Shown: positions 1 through 8,272 of the stretch, in pieces
Layout of the letters: each line of letters opens with the position of its first letter
Numbering within the stretch: the stretch's first letter is position 1
DNA from: Tsukamurella tyrosinosolvens
GTDB lineage: Bacteria > Actinomycetota > Actinomycetes > Mycobacteriales > Mycobacteriaceae
Reading direction: 5' to 3'
Length of the DNA: 64,000 bases
NCBI RefSeq assembly: GCF_900104775.1
Contig: NZ_FNSA01000003.1
Span: 1,984,001 to 2,048,000 of the forward strand
The notes under the pieces: generated by a model
What the model was told of the DNA's origin: nothing
The model's database searches: none
The model's input: only the letters and a program-made list of their open reading frames with translations
Made by a program: the position numbers and the translations under genes

Positions 1-293
1 AGTGTCAGCGTCGTGACGACGTTGCCCTGCCAGTAGTTGTGCGGGTGCGACACCGACTCGCCCACGAGTGATTTCGCCGCGAAGTGGAGTACGCCGTCGA
101 AGTCGCCGTCGGCCAGCAGGGGGCGGGCCACCGTCGCCACGTCGCCCTCCACGAAGGTGGCGCCCGCGGGCACCGCTTCGCGGTTGCCGGTGCTCAGGTC
201 GTCGATCACCGTCACCTCGTGGCCGCGCTCGAGCAGCACCTGCGTGCACACGCTGCCGACGTAGCCGGCGCCGCCGGTCACCACCAGGCGCAT
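1..293 (-). CDS. galE: UDP-glucose 4-epimerase, partial (N-terminus only)
   Basis: This is the amino-terminal part of an extended short-chain dehydrogenase of the GalE type; the rest lies beyond the left edge. The ATG at 293 opens [14 protein letters not shown], the Rossmann nucleotide-binding motif. It continues with an acidic residue pair after the second strand (VIDDLSTGN) and [12 protein letters not shown], the segment that usually follows strand four in GalE. The enzyme interconverts UDP-glucose and UDP-galactose, which feeds galactan synthesis in Mycobacteriales. It starts 3 nt after the ideR stop codon on the same strand, so the two are probably cotranscribed, as in mycobacteria. Another NAD-dependent epimerase specificity cannot be excluded from about 97 residues. 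Confidence 0.85.
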   Translation of the reverse strand, partial: MRLVVTGGAGYVGSVCTQVLLERGHEVTVIDDLSTGNREAVPAGATFVEGDVATVARPLLADGDFDGVLHFAAKSLVGESVSHPHNYWQGNVVTTLT

Positions 294-296
294 CGG

Positions 297-980
297 CTAC
301 ACCGCCTCGACGAAGACGGCGTGCGCCATCTCGTCGGGAAGTTCGAAGTCCTCGTGCCCGGCGACCGAGATGATCACCGCGCCGCGCTGGACCGTCACCG
401 ACACGCGAGCGTCCGGCACCACGCCGGCCTCGCGGAACCGGCCGATCAGGTCGGTGTCCGCCTGCACGTGCTCGGCCAGCCGCTTGATGACCACGGCCGT
501 GGGGCCGCCCTGCGGGAGGTCCGTGAGCCGGGCGGGACGCGCGGGCTCGTTGCCGATGGCGACGCCGAGCTCGCCGAGCCCCGGGATCGGGTTGCCGTAC
601 GGGGACGTGGTCGGGTTGCCCAGCACCTCGAGCAGCCGCCGCTCGACGTCCTCGCTCATCACGTGCTCCCAGCGGCAGGCCTCCGCGTGCACGTTCTCCC
701 ACTGCAGACCGATGACGTCCACGAGGAGCCGCTCCGCGAGCCGGTGCTTGCGCATCACCGCGATCGCCAACTGGCGGCCCTTCTCGCTGAGTTCCAGATG
801 ACGGTCCCCGGCCACCCGGACCAGGCCGTCGCGCTCCATGCGCTGCACCGTCTGCGAGACGGTGGGACCACTCTGCTCGAGACGCTCCGCGATCCGCGCC
901 CGGAGGGGCACGACGCCCTCCTCCTCGAGCTCGTAGATGGTCCGCAGGTACATCTCGGTGGTGTCCACCAGATCGTTCAC
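297..980 (-). CDS. ideR: Iron-dependent transcriptional repressor IdeR (DtxR family)
   Basis: This is a metal-dependent DNA-binding regulator of 227 residues, the usual IdeR length. The winged-helix domain (about residues 1-73) includes the recognition segment QSGPTVSQTVQRMERDG. The dimerisation/metal domain follows, with metal ligands visible at Met10 and in HAEACRWEH (corresponding to His98, Cys102, Glu105 and His106 of the mycobacterial protein). An SH3-like C-terminal domain ends it. With Fe2+ bound it represses siderophore and iron-uptake genes and activates storage genes. The start is a GTG at 980, preceded by a GAAGGAG ribosome-binding site. It lies directly upstream of galE. An imperfect TTAGGT-type inverted sequence lies in the 116-bp divergent gap to acuC. 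Confidence 0.96.
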   Translation of the reverse strand: MNDLVDTTEMYLRTIYELEEEGVVPLRARIAERLEQSGPTVSQTVQRMERDGLVRVAGDRHLELSEKGRQLAIAVMRKHRLAERLLVDVIGLQWENVHAEACRWEHVMSEDVERRLLEVLGNPTTSPYGNPIPGLGELGVAIGNEPARPARLTDLPQGGPTAVVIKRLAEHVQADTDLIGRFREAGVVPDARVSVTVQRGAVIISVAGHEDFELPDEMAHAVFVEAV

Positions 981-1096
981 GTGTCCAGCTCCTTCTCGTC
1001 ACCGTCGAGCTTAACCGAGACGGGCTTCCGTCCCCCGTACTAAAGGTTACCTAACTTCGCGGCGTCGCAGGGACGCAACGACTAGGGTCGTGACAC

Positions 1097-2326
1097 ATGG
1101 CACGGTTCCCCGACTCCCAGGTGGTCTGGGACCCCTCGGTACTCGACTACCGGTTCTCCCACTCCCACCCGATGGACCCGGTGCGGCTGCGCTTGACGAT
1201 GGAGCTGTCGCGGATGCTCGGGGTGCTCGACGGCGTCGAGGTGGTGACCCCCTCGGACTTCGATCCGCTGGAGCTCGGACGCGCGCACACCGACGACTAC
1301 CTCGCGGCGGTGCGGGTCGCGGGCTCGGGGCGGTCCCGGATCGATCTCACCGGTTACGGCCTCGGCAACGACGACAACCCGATCTTCCTCCGCATGCACG
1401 AGGCCGCCGCGAGCCTGGTCGGATCGACCCTCACCGGCGCCAAGGCGATCGCCGCGGGCCACACCACCCGCGCCGTCAACATCGCCGGCGGGATGCACCA
1501 CGCGATGCGCTCGCACGCCTCGGGATTCTGCGTCTACAACGACGCGGCCATCGCCATCTCCTGGCTGCTCGACAACGGCTTCGACCGGATCGCCTACATC
1601 GACGTCGACGCCCACCACGGCGACGGCGTGCAGGCACAGTTCTGGAACGACCCGCGCGTGCTCACCGTCTCCCTGCACGAGGACCCCCAGCACCTGTGGC
1701 CCAACACCGGCTACCCGACCGAACTCGGTGGCCCCGAGGCCCGCGGCACCGCCGTCAACATCCCGGTGCCCGCGTTCTGCCCCGACGGGCTGTGGCTGCG
1801 CGCCTTCCACGCCGTGGTGCCCTCGGTCGTGCGCGAGTTCCGGCCCCAGCTCATCGTCAGCCAGTGCGGCTGCGACTCCCACGCGAGCGACCCGCTCACC
1901 GACCTCTCGCTCACCGTCGACGGACAGCGCGCGGCGATCCTCGCGATGCGCGACCTCGCCGACGAGGTGTGCGACGGCCGGTGGTTGGCGGTCGGCGGCG
2001 GCGGCTACCAGCTCGTGCACGTGGTGCCCCGCGCGTGGACCCACCTGATCGCGGCCGTGATCGGCGCCGACATCGACCCCGCCACACCGATTCCCGCGGA
2101 GTGGAAGGACCTCGCCGCGAGCCTGCCCACCGACCAGGTCGGCGCCGTCGGCGCGCTGCCGGAGACCATGGGCGAGGGCGGCGCGACCGCCTTCACCCCG
2201 TGGGAGCCGTCCTCGTACGACCCCAGCTCCGCTCCGATGGAGGCCGCCGCCGACCGCTTCATCGCCCGCGCCCGCTCCGCGGTTTTTCCTCTTCACGGAC
2301 TCGACCCGGAGGATCCCCGTGACTGA
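1097..2326 (+). CDS. acuC: Histone-deacetylase-family protein deacetylase AcuC
   Basis: This is a zinc-dependent lysine deacetylase of the arginase/HDAC fold, 409 residues. Catalytic signatures are all present: tandem histidines in GGMHHAM (about His134-His135), the metal site in DVDAHHGDG (Asp171, His173), a further metal aspartate in CGCDSHASD (about Asp260) and the late GGGGY loop. In Bacillus, AcuC deacetylates acetyl-CoA synthetase and so reverses AcuA acetylation. The next gene begins 8 nt before the acuC stop and encodes a GNAT acetyltransferase, which suggests a writer/eraser pair. The ATG at 1097 lacks a strong Shine-Dalgarno sequence; a TAGGGT hexamer ends 8 nt upstream, suggesting a leaderless transcript. 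Confidence 0.93.
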   Translation: MARFPDSQVVWDPSVLDYRFSHSHPMDPVRLRLTMELSRMLGVLDGVEVVTPSDFDPLELGRAHTDDYLAAVRVAGSGRSRIDLTGYGLGNDDNPIFLRMHEAAASLVGSTLTGAKAIAAGHTTRAVNIAGGMHHAMRSHASGFCVYNDAAIAISWLLDNGFDRIAYIDVDAHHGDGVQAQFWNDPRVLTVSLHEDPQHLWPNTGYPTELGGPEARGTAVNIPVPAFCPDGLWLRAFHAVVPSVVREFRPQLIVSQCGCDSHASDPLTDLSLTVDGQRAAILAMRDLADEVCDGRWLAVGGGGYQLVHVVPRAWTHLIAAVIGADIDPATPIPAEWKDLAASLPTDQVGAVGALPETMGEGGATAFTPWEPSSYDPSSAPMEAAADRFIARARSAVFPLHGLDPEDPRD

Positions 2327-5030
2327 CGCCACCCCCTCGCATCCCGACGGTCCCGCCACCGACCCGTTCCCGGCGCCGAGCCAGCAGGCGCCGTCGGGAC
2401 CGTACGAGTTCCCCGCGCACTGGGTCGCGGACGTCCTCGCCTCCGACGGCGGCGTCGTCCACCTGCGGCCCGTCGTGCCCGACGACGCCGACGCGATGGT
2501 CGCCTTCCACGGCGGGCTCTCCGAGCGCACCCGCTACCTGCGCTACTTCGGCCCGTACCCGGTGATGCCGCCGCGCGACGTCGCGCGGATGACCACCGTC
2601 GACCACGAGCAGCGCGTCTGCCTGCTCGCGATCCTCGGCGGCAAGATCATCGCGGTCGGCCTCTACGAGGGACTCGCCGACTCCGGCAAGCCGACGTCGG
2701 CGGAGGTCGCCTTCGTCGTCGCCGACGAGCACCAGGGCCGCGGACTCGGGCCGATCCTCCTCGAGCACCTCGCCGGCGCCGCCGCCGAGAACGGCTTCCA
2801 CCGCTTCGAGGCCGAGGTCCTCGCCGAGAACCGCTACATGGTCAACGTGTTCAAGGCCGCCGGGTACGAGCTGCGGCGCAGCTTCGACGGCAGCGTCGTG
2901 CACGTCGAATTCGGCATCGACCCCACCGAGGCGCTCGTCGCCGTACGCAACGCCCGCGAACTCGCGTCGGAGGCGCGCAGCGTGAGCAACGCGCTCCGCC
3001 CCACCTCGATCGCCGTGATCGGCGCCTCGACCACCCCCGGCAAGGTCGGACACGCGGTGCTGCGCAACATCATCGCGGGCGACTTCGCGGGGCCCGTCTA
3101 CCCCGTCCACCCGGATCGCCGGTCCGTGGCGGGCATCCGCGCCTACGAGTCCGTGCGCGACATCCCCGACCAGGTGGATCTCGCCGTGGTCGCGGTCCCC
3201 GCCGACAACATGGACCAGGTGCTCGACGACTGCCTCGCCAAAGAGGTCCGGACGCTGCTCGTCGTCTCGTCCGGCTTCTCCGACGCCGGCGGCCGCGGCA
3301 AGGAGTCGGAGCGCCGGCTCCTCAAAGCCGTCCGCTCGCACGGGATGCGGCTGATCGGCCCCAACGCGCTCGGCGTGATCAACACCGACCGCGAGGTGCG
3401 GATCAACGCGACGCTGGCCCCCGTCGTCCCCGGCCGCGGCAACGTCGGCTTCTTCTGCCAGTCCGGCGCCCTCGGCATCGCCATCCTCGACACCGCGGCG
3501 AAACGCGGTGTCGGACTGACGACCTTCGTCTCCGCGGGCAACCGTGCCGACGTCTCCGGCAACGACGTCCTGCAGTACTGGGACACCGACGATCAGACCG
3601 AGGTGGTGCTGCTCTACCTCGAGAGCTTCGGTAACCCCCGCAAGTTCGGCCGCATCGCGCAGCGCCTGGCCCGACAGAAGCCGATCGTCGCCGTGCACCG
3701 CGGCGGCATCGACGCCGACCGGCGGCGCCGCGGCTCGGAGGCGCTGTTCGAGAACTCCGGTGTCGTGCAGGTCGATTCGATCCCCGAGCTGTTCGACTGC
3801 GCGACCTTCTTCAGCTACCAGCCGCTCCCCGCCGGCCCGCGGGTCGCCGTCATCGGCAACTCGACGGCCCTCGGCATTCTCGCCACGCACACCGGGATCC
3901 GCGCGGGACTCGACGTCGCGCAGCCCGTCGATCTGGGAGCGGCGGCGACCCCCGCGGAGTTCGGCGCAGCGATCGACGCGGCGCTCGCGGACGACGCCGT
4001 CGACGCGATCATCGCGGTCTTCGTCCCGCCGGTGGAGGCGCCCCCGGAGGCCCACGCCGCGGTCCTGCTCGAAGCCTCCCGCAAGCAGATCAAGCCGATC
4101 GTCTCGACGTTCCTCGCGTTCGACGGCGTCACCGAGCTGCTCGCCGCCACCGACGAGGACGGCGTCCGCGTGCGGGGATCGGTCCCGTCGTACCCCGAAC
4201 CCGAGCGCGCCGCCCGCGTACTCGCGCACGGCTGGCGCTACGCGCAGTGGCGCGCCCGCCCCGTCTCCGACACCGCGCGACCCGACCGCACCGACGTGGA
4301 GACCGCGCGCACCCGCGTCCGGGAGTGGCTGCCCACCGGCGATGCCGACACGGGGCCCGTGACCCTCAGCTTCGCGGAGAGCGCGGAGCTGTTGGGGCTG
4401 TACGGGGTCGGCGTGGTGGCCTTCGACCTGGCGTCCACCCCCGACGAGGCGGTGGCGGCCGCGGACCGCCTGGGATACCCGGTCGCGGTCAAGGCCATGG
4501 GGGAGCGCTGGCGCCTGCGCGCCGACCTCGCGGCGGTGCGCCTCGATCTCACCGGGCCGCAGGCCGTGGCCGACGCGTTCGCCGAGCTGACGCAGGCGAC
4601 GGGGGAGTCGACGCTGCACGTGCAGCGGATGGCGCACAAGGGGATCGGCTGCGCCGTGGGTTACGAGAACGACCCGCGGATCGGTCCGCTGCTCTCCTTC
4701 GGCCTCAGCGGCGCGGTGCCCGAGCTCCTGGGCGACCGTGCCTACCGGCTGCTGCCGCTGACCAACGCCGCGGCCGCCGACCTGGTGACCGCCACCCGCT
4801 CCGCGCCGCTGCTCGACGGCTTCGCGGGCGAGTCCGGCGTGGACCGCGCTGCCCTCACCGATGTGGTCACGCGAATCGCGGCCCTCGCCTACGAGGTGCC
4901 GGAGATCGTCTCGATCGACTGCCAGCCGATCCTCGCGACCACCGACGGCGCGTCGGTGCTGTCCGCGGTCATCCGCATCGGCCACGCGAGCGAGGTGCTG
5001 GCACAACAAGCGGAACCGCGCCGGCTGTGA
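2319..5030 (+). CDS. GNAT acetyltransferase fused to acetyl-CoA-synthetase (NDP-forming)-like domains; Pat-type protein
   Basis: This is a 903-residue fusion. Residues about 45-200 form a GNAT domain (HLRPVVPDDADAM, GRGLGPILLEHL acetyl-CoA loop). Next come a CoA-binding Rossmann domain (SIAVIGASTTPGKVGHAV, about 225-350), two succinyl-CoA-ligase-like domains (FCQSGALGIAI) and a C-terminal ATP-grasp domain (about 680-900). The order GNAT-first matches the Streptomyces lividans Pat enzyme rather than Salmonella Pat. The segment that carries the phosphohistidine (SHTGAL in active ADP-forming synthetases) is replaced by RRRRGSEALFENSGVV, so the synthetase half probably does not make acetyl-CoA and may sense it. 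The start is a GTG at 2319 with GGAGG just upstream, overlapping acuC by 8 nt. The likely role is reversible lysine acetylation of CoA ligases. Confidence 0.88.
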   Translation: MTDATPSHPDGPATDPFPAPSQQAPSGPYEFPAHWVADVLASDGGVVHLRPVVPDDADAMVAFHGGLSERTRYLRYFGPYPVMPPRDVARMTTVDHEQRVCLLAILGGKIIAVGLYEGLADSGKPTSAEVAFVVADEHQGRGLGPILLEHLAGAAAENGFHRFEAEVLAENRYMVNVFKAAGYELRRSFDGSVVHVEFGIDPTEALVAVRNARELASEARSVSNALRPTSIAVIGASTTPGKVGHAVLRNIIAGDFAGPVYPVHPDRRSVAGIRAYESVRDIPDQVDLAVVAVPADNMDQVLDDCLAKEVRTLLVVSSGFSDAGGRGKESERRLLKAVRSHGMRLIGPNALGVINTDREVRINATLAPVVPGRGNVGFFCQSGALGIAILDTAAKRGVGLTTFVSAGNRADVSGNDVLQYWDTDDQTEVVLLYLESFGNPRKFGRIAQRLARQKPIVAVHRGGIDADRRRRGSEALFENSGVVQVDSIPELFDCATFFSYQPLPAGPRVAVIGNSTALGILATHTGIRAGLDVAQPVDLGAAATPAEFGAAIDAALADDAVDAIIAVFVPPVEAPPEAHAAVLLEASRKQIKPIVSTFLAFDGVTELLAATDEDGVRVRGSVPSYPEPERAARVLAHGWRYAQWRARPVSDTARPDRTDVETARTRVREWLPTGDADTGPVTLSFAESAELLGLYGVGVVAFDLASTPDEAVAAADRLGYPVAVKAMGERWRLRADLAAVRLDLTGPQAVADAFAELTQATGESTLHVQRMAHKGIGCAVGYENDPRIGPLLSFGLSGAVPELLGDRAYRLLPLTNAAAADLVTATRSAPLLDGFAGESGVDRAALTDVVTRIAALAYEVPEIVSIDCQPILATTDGASVLSAVIRIGHASEVLAQQAEPRRL

Positions 5031-5046
5031 CAGCCGACGCGGTTCC
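5012..5046. terminator. Bidirectional hairpin between convergent genes
   Basis: GGAACCGCG pairs with CGCGGTTCC, and an inner CGGCT/AGCCG stem is offset by one unpaired base on each side. The upstream gene's TGA (5028-5030) sits in the 5-nt loop. The structure separates the GNAT-ACS gene from sigB, which converge here. There is no U-tract, as is common in GC-rich actinobacteria. Confidence 0.7.
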
Positions 5047-5064
5047 TTCGAGGGTGGTTCGGGG

Positions 5065-6066
5065 CTAGCTCGCGTACGCGCGCAGGCGATCGGCCCGCTC
5101 GCCGTTGCGGAGCTTGCTCATGACCTCGCGCTCGATCTGGCGCACACGCTCGCGGGAGAGCCCGAAGAGCTTGCCGATCTGGTCGAGGGTGCGCGGCTGG
5201 CCGTCGTCGAGGCCGTAGCGCAGGCGGATCACCTGCTGCTCCCGCTCGTCGAGCGTCGCGAGCACCGAGCGCACGTCGCTGTGCATGAGCCGCGAGATGA
5301 CGGCCGACTCCGCCGAGGCGGCCTCGGCGTCCTCGATGAAGTCGCCGAGCGGCGCCTCCTCGTCGGACCCGACGGGCATGTCCAGGCTGACCGGGTCGCG
5401 CGAGTGATCCATCAGGTCGGCGATCTTCTCCGCCGGGATGCCCGACTCCTCCGCGAGCTCCGCGTCCGTGGCCTCGCGGCCCAGCTGCTGGTGCAGCTCG
5501 CGCCGGATGCGGGCCAGCTTGTTCACCTGCTCCACGAGGTGGACGGGGAGCCGGATGGTGCGGGACTGGTCCGCCATGCCGCGCGTGATGGCCTGGCGGA
5601 TCCACCAGGTGGCGTACGTCGAGAACTTGAAGCCCTTGGCGTAGTCGAACTTCTCCATCGCGCGGATCAGGCCGAGGTTGCCCTCCTGGATCAGGTCCAG
5701 CAGGGGCATGCCGCGCCCGGTGTAGCGCTTGGCCAGCGAGACCACGAGGCGCAGGTTGGCCTCCAGCAGGTGCTGGCGGGCGGCCTGCCCGTCGCGGACG
5801 ATGAACGCCAGATCGCGCTTCTTCGAGGCGGCCATCCGCTTCTTGGTGGCCAGCAGGTGCTGTGCGTACAGCCCCGCCTCGATGCGCTTGGCCAGATCGA
5901 CCTCGTCCTCCGCGGTCAGCAGAGCGGTGCGGCCGATGCCGTTCAGGTACACGCGCACCAGATCCGCGGCGGGACTCTGTGCGTCGAGATCGGCCTCGGT
6001 CAGCGGGGGCCGCACCCGATCAGCGGGGCGGGCTGCGGTGCTAGCGGTGTTGACGCGGTGTGCCAT
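5065..6066 (-). CDS. sigB: RNA polymerase sigma factor SigB (group 2)
   Basis: This is a sigma-70 family factor, 333 residues, lacking the long N-terminal extension of the SigA in this window. It begins with region 1.2 ([20 protein letters not shown]), followed by region 2 (core binding and -10 recognition, [32 protein letters not shown]), region 3 and region 4 helix-turn-helix ([20 protein letters not shown]). It closely matches mycobacterial SigB, which runs general stress and stationary-phase programmes. I chose the ATG at 6066 because AGGAGG lies 7 nt upstream; a longer reading to 6153 would run through the promoter at 6099-6127. Transcription is probably driven by an ECF sigma factor of the SigE/SigH type. 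Confidence 0.96.
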   Translation of the reverse strand: MAHRVNTASTAARPADRVRPPLTEADLDAQSPAADLVRVYLNGIGRTALLTAEDEVDLAKRIEAGLYAQHLLATKKRMAASKKRDLAFIVRDGQAARQHLLEANLRLVVSLAKRYTGRGMPLLDLIQEGNLGLIRAMEKFDYAKGFKFSTYATWWIRQAITRGMADQSRTIRLPVHLVEQVNKLARIRRELHQQLGREATDAELAEESGIPAEKIADLMDHSRDPVSLDMPVGSDEEAPLGDFIEDAEAASAESAVISRLMHSDVRSVLATLDEREQQVIRLRYGLDDGQPRTLDQIGKLFGLSRERVRQIEREVMSKLRNGERADRLRAYAS

Positions 6067-6098
6067 GTGGCTGCCTCCTGTTCGCCGGTACATCTGGT

Positions 6099-6127
6099 TC
6101 AACGGACGACGGGCGCACAGAGTTCCC
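6099..6127 (-). promoter_or_regulatory. SigE/SigH-type promoter of sigB
   Basis: Reading the minus strand, a GGGAAC -35 (6127-6122), a 17-bp spacer and a CGTTGA -10 (6104-6099) match the mycobacterial SigE/SigH consensus (GGAAC with GTT about 17-19 bp downstream). Predicted initiation near 6092 leaves a leader of about 26 nt containing the AGGAGG site. The M. tuberculosis sigB gene is known to be driven by SigE and SigH. Confidence 0.78.
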
Positions 6128-6178
6128 GAGCCCGGATCCCCTGACCTGCGCAAACAGCGAGGCGTTCTGAGAAGTTGC

Positions 6179-7657
6179 TTAGAGGAAGGTTACGAATCCG
6201 TGCCGGTGGAGGTCGGCGAGCAGCCGGCGGGCCGGATCGGCCAGGTCGTCCTCGCCCGTGGCGGCCTCGAGCAGCAGCACGAGGTCCTCGGTCGTGAGGC
6301 CGCCGCGGCAGCCCGCGAGCAGGCGGGCGCCCGCGTCGTCGAGCTCGTGCACCCAGCGCGGGCCCGACATGCGGGTCACGCGCACCGCGACCTCGTCCCA
6401 CCCCTCGTCGCCGGTCACGGACACCCGCTCCAGCGCGACGTCGTCGCCGAGGAGCGGACGGGCGGCGTCCAGGTCGGCGTCGCGCAGCCACGCCATGCGG
6501 GCGAAGTGCGCAGGCACCTCATCGCCCAGGGGATCGTCGAACGGATGGCTCAGCTCCTCGCAGACCACCTCCGACGGGCCGTCTATCGCGCGCAGGAGCA
6601 CGAAACCGAAGCCGATGCCCGTGACGCCGGCGTCCGCGAGGTGCGCCAGCCAGCGGTCCGACTTCGCGCGGCCCTCACCGACGCGGGGGTCCAGCCCCTC
6701 GTCGCGCAGCCAGGTGCCCACGTACAGCGCCGGATCGGCGACGTCGCGCTGCAGCACCCACGCCGCGGCGCCCTCGGCGGGCAGCCAGGACGCGACCCGC
6801 GCCTGCCACGACTCGTCCGCACGGTGCACCCACGAGGCCAGCAGTGCGGCGGTGCCGCCGGGCGCCAGGTAATCGGGGGCGCCCCGCACCACGAGCTCGG
6901 AGGCGCCGTCGAGGTCCAGGCCGGAGTCCCGGTAGGTGTGGTCCACCCGGCCCTCGCCCACGACGAACGGCGGGTTCGCCAGCAGCAGGTCGAACCGGCG
7001 GCCCGCGACCGGCGCGAACCAATCGCCGGTCAGCACCTCGACGTCCGCGCCGTTGAGCGCGGCCGAGGCCGCGGCGAAGCCGGCCGCCCGCGGGCTCACG
7101 TCGGTCGCGGTCACGGAGTCCGCGAATCGGGTCGCGGCGCACGCGTGCACGCCGCAGCCGGTGCCGAGGTCGAGGACGGTGCCCACCGGCTCCCGGGGCG
7201 TCGCGCGCAGCAGGGACTGCGAGGCGTGCCCGACGCCGAGGACGTGCTCGCGGTGCTGGGGGTGCGGCCGCATCAGCCCGTCGAGGTCCGAGAGGAACCA
7301 CTGCGGGCCATCGGGCAGGTCCAGCGGCCGCAGGCTCAGGGCGGCCCGGACCCGCGCCGGGTCCTCCGGGTCGGGCTCGAGCAATCCGGCGTCGAGGGCC
7401 TCGGCGACGGTGACGGGAGCCAGGGCACCGTCGACCTGCGCACGCGGGACCGGCGCGGCGGCGAGGAAGAGACGGATGAGCACGTCGAGCGGTGCGTCGC
7501 CGGGGGCAGCGGCCTCCACGGGGCCGGGCTCCCCGCGGGAGAGGCAGCCGTAGGCGTCGCCGAGGCGGTCGGCGACGGCGGACTCGGAGAAGTCGGCGGC
7601 GGCCAGCGCGGGACCGAGCCGACGGCACAGCGGTGCCAGGCCGGGGGAGAGCAGCAC
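6179..7657 (-). CDS. Class I SAM-dependent methyltransferase with N-terminal DUF7059-type region
   Basis: This protein has 492 residues. The N-terminal 150 or so form a helical region of the kind found in actinobacterial methyltransferases of this family. The catalytic Rossmann domain follows, with [17 protein letters not shown] (SAM-binding motif I) and [13 protein letters not shown]. The NPPF motif is typical of enzymes that methylate planar nitrogens, such as adenine N6 or glutamine N5, so the target could be nucleic acid or a protein glutamine; I cannot tell which. The last 150 residues form an unassigned C-terminal domain. The start is a GTG at 7657 that immediately follows the stop codon of the upstream DUF3099 gene, implying translational coupling. 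Confidence 0.82.
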   Translation of the reverse strand: MLLSPGLAPLCRRLGPALAAADFSESAVADRLGDAYGCLSRGEPGPVEAAAPGDAPLDVLIRLFLAAAPVPRAQVDGALAPVTVAEALDAGLLEPDPEDPARVRAALSLRPLDLPDGPQWFLSDLDGLMRPHPQHREHVLGVGHASQSLLRATPREPVGTVLDLGTGCGVHACAATRFADSVTATDVSPRAAGFAAASAALNGADVEVLTGDWFAPVAGRRFDLLLANPPFVVGEGRVDHTYRDSGLDLDGASELVVRGAPDYLAPGGTAALLASWVHRADESWQARVASWLPAEGAAAWVLQRDVADPALYVGTWLRDEGLDPRVGEGRAKSDRWLAHLADAGVTGIGFGFVLLRAIDGPSEVVCEELSHPFDDPLGDEVPAHFARMAWLRDADLDAARPLLGDDVALERVSVTGDEGWDEVAVRVTRMSGPRWVHELDDAGARLLAGCRGGLTTEDLVLLLEAATGEDDLADPARRLLADLHRHGFVTFL

Positions 7658-7993
7658 CTAGTCGCCGCGCGCCGAGACGGTGGTGATCGGGTGGCCCTGC
7701 AGGGCGAGGCGATCGAGCTTGCGCCGGGTGAAGCGGTCGGGCTCGCCCTTGCGCTTCTTCGGCCGGTCGTTCGCGCGGATCACGGCGATCCACGGGATCG
7801 GGATGGAGCCGCCGAGCACGGCCAGCGCGATCATCCAGTTGCCCGTGGCCGAGTAGATCCAGGCGGAGATGACGAGCGCGGGGATTCGGATGGCCATGAT
7901 CATCAGGTACCGGCGAACGCGCCGCCGGTGCTGCTCGTCGTACGAGTCCTCCGCATCGGTGATGACGTAGGTGGCTTCACCTTGGTTTCCCAC
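7658..7993 (-). CDS. DUF3099 two-helix membrane protein
   Basis: This is a small 111-residue membrane protein. A basic segment (HRRRVRRYL) precedes two hydrophobic helices (about residues 30-50 and 54-72, separated by SATGN). A strongly basic C-terminal tail follows (RPKKRKGEPDRFTRRKLDR). It corresponds to the DUF3099 family, which lies in the sigB-YihY neighbourhood of mycobacteria (Rv2709 region). Its function is unknown. It is the first gene of a two-gene unit with the methyltransferase and is divergent from the DUF3039 gene across a 38-bp gap. Confidence 0.85.
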   Translation of the reverse strand: MGNQGEATYVITDAEDSYDEQHRRRVRRYLMIMAIRIPALVISAWIYSATGNWMIALAVLGGSIPIPWIAVIRANDRPKKRKGEPDRFTRRKLDRLALQGHPITTVSARGD

Positions 7994-8031
7994 ACTTCGA
8001 TCGTCCCACTGCGGCTGGCAGAATGAAAGTC

Positions 8032-8268
8032 ATGAGTACGAAGACCCTGGAGAAGCCGGACGTCGACGTCGACGCCGATACCGGCACCGACGACGACACT
8101 CCCAAGTTCTTCCACTACGTGCGGAAGAACAAGATCGCCGAATCGGCCGTGATGGGCAACTACGTCGTCGCGCTGTGCGGCGAGACCTTCCCGGTCACGA
8201 AGTCGGCGAAGCCCGGCTCGCCGGTGTGCCCCGAGTGCAAGAAGATCTACGACCGCATGAAGAAGTAG
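8032..8268 (+). CDS. DUF3039 small zinc-ribbon-like protein
   Basis: This is a 78-residue acidic protein starting MSTKTLEK. After a low-complexity acidic stretch it has FHYVRKNKI, then CGETF and, near the C-terminus, CPECKKIY. The single cysteine plus CxxC and a histidine could coordinate a zinc ion. It matches the DUF3039 family (Rv2708c position in mycobacteria), whose function is not known. An in-frame ATG at 8023 is an alternative start. I prefer 8032 because a CAGAAT hexamer ends 7 nt before it, consistent with the leaderless pattern seen elsewhere in the window. Confidence 0.87.
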   Translation: MSTKTLEKPDVDVDADTGTDDDTPKFFHYVRKNKIAESAVMGNYVVALCGETFPVTKSAKPGSPVCPECKKIYDRMKK

Positions 8269-8272
8269 CCGC

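Noticed and set aside
1042-1060. A true IdeR box
   Set aside because: Aligned to the 19-bp consensus only about half the positions match, mostly in one half-site; kept only as a low-interest observation.
2259-5009. A 916-codon antisense frame opposite the GNAT-ACS fusion
   Set aside because: Same cause: arginine/glycine/valine-rich shadow translation with no recognisable domain, opposite a well-supported gene.
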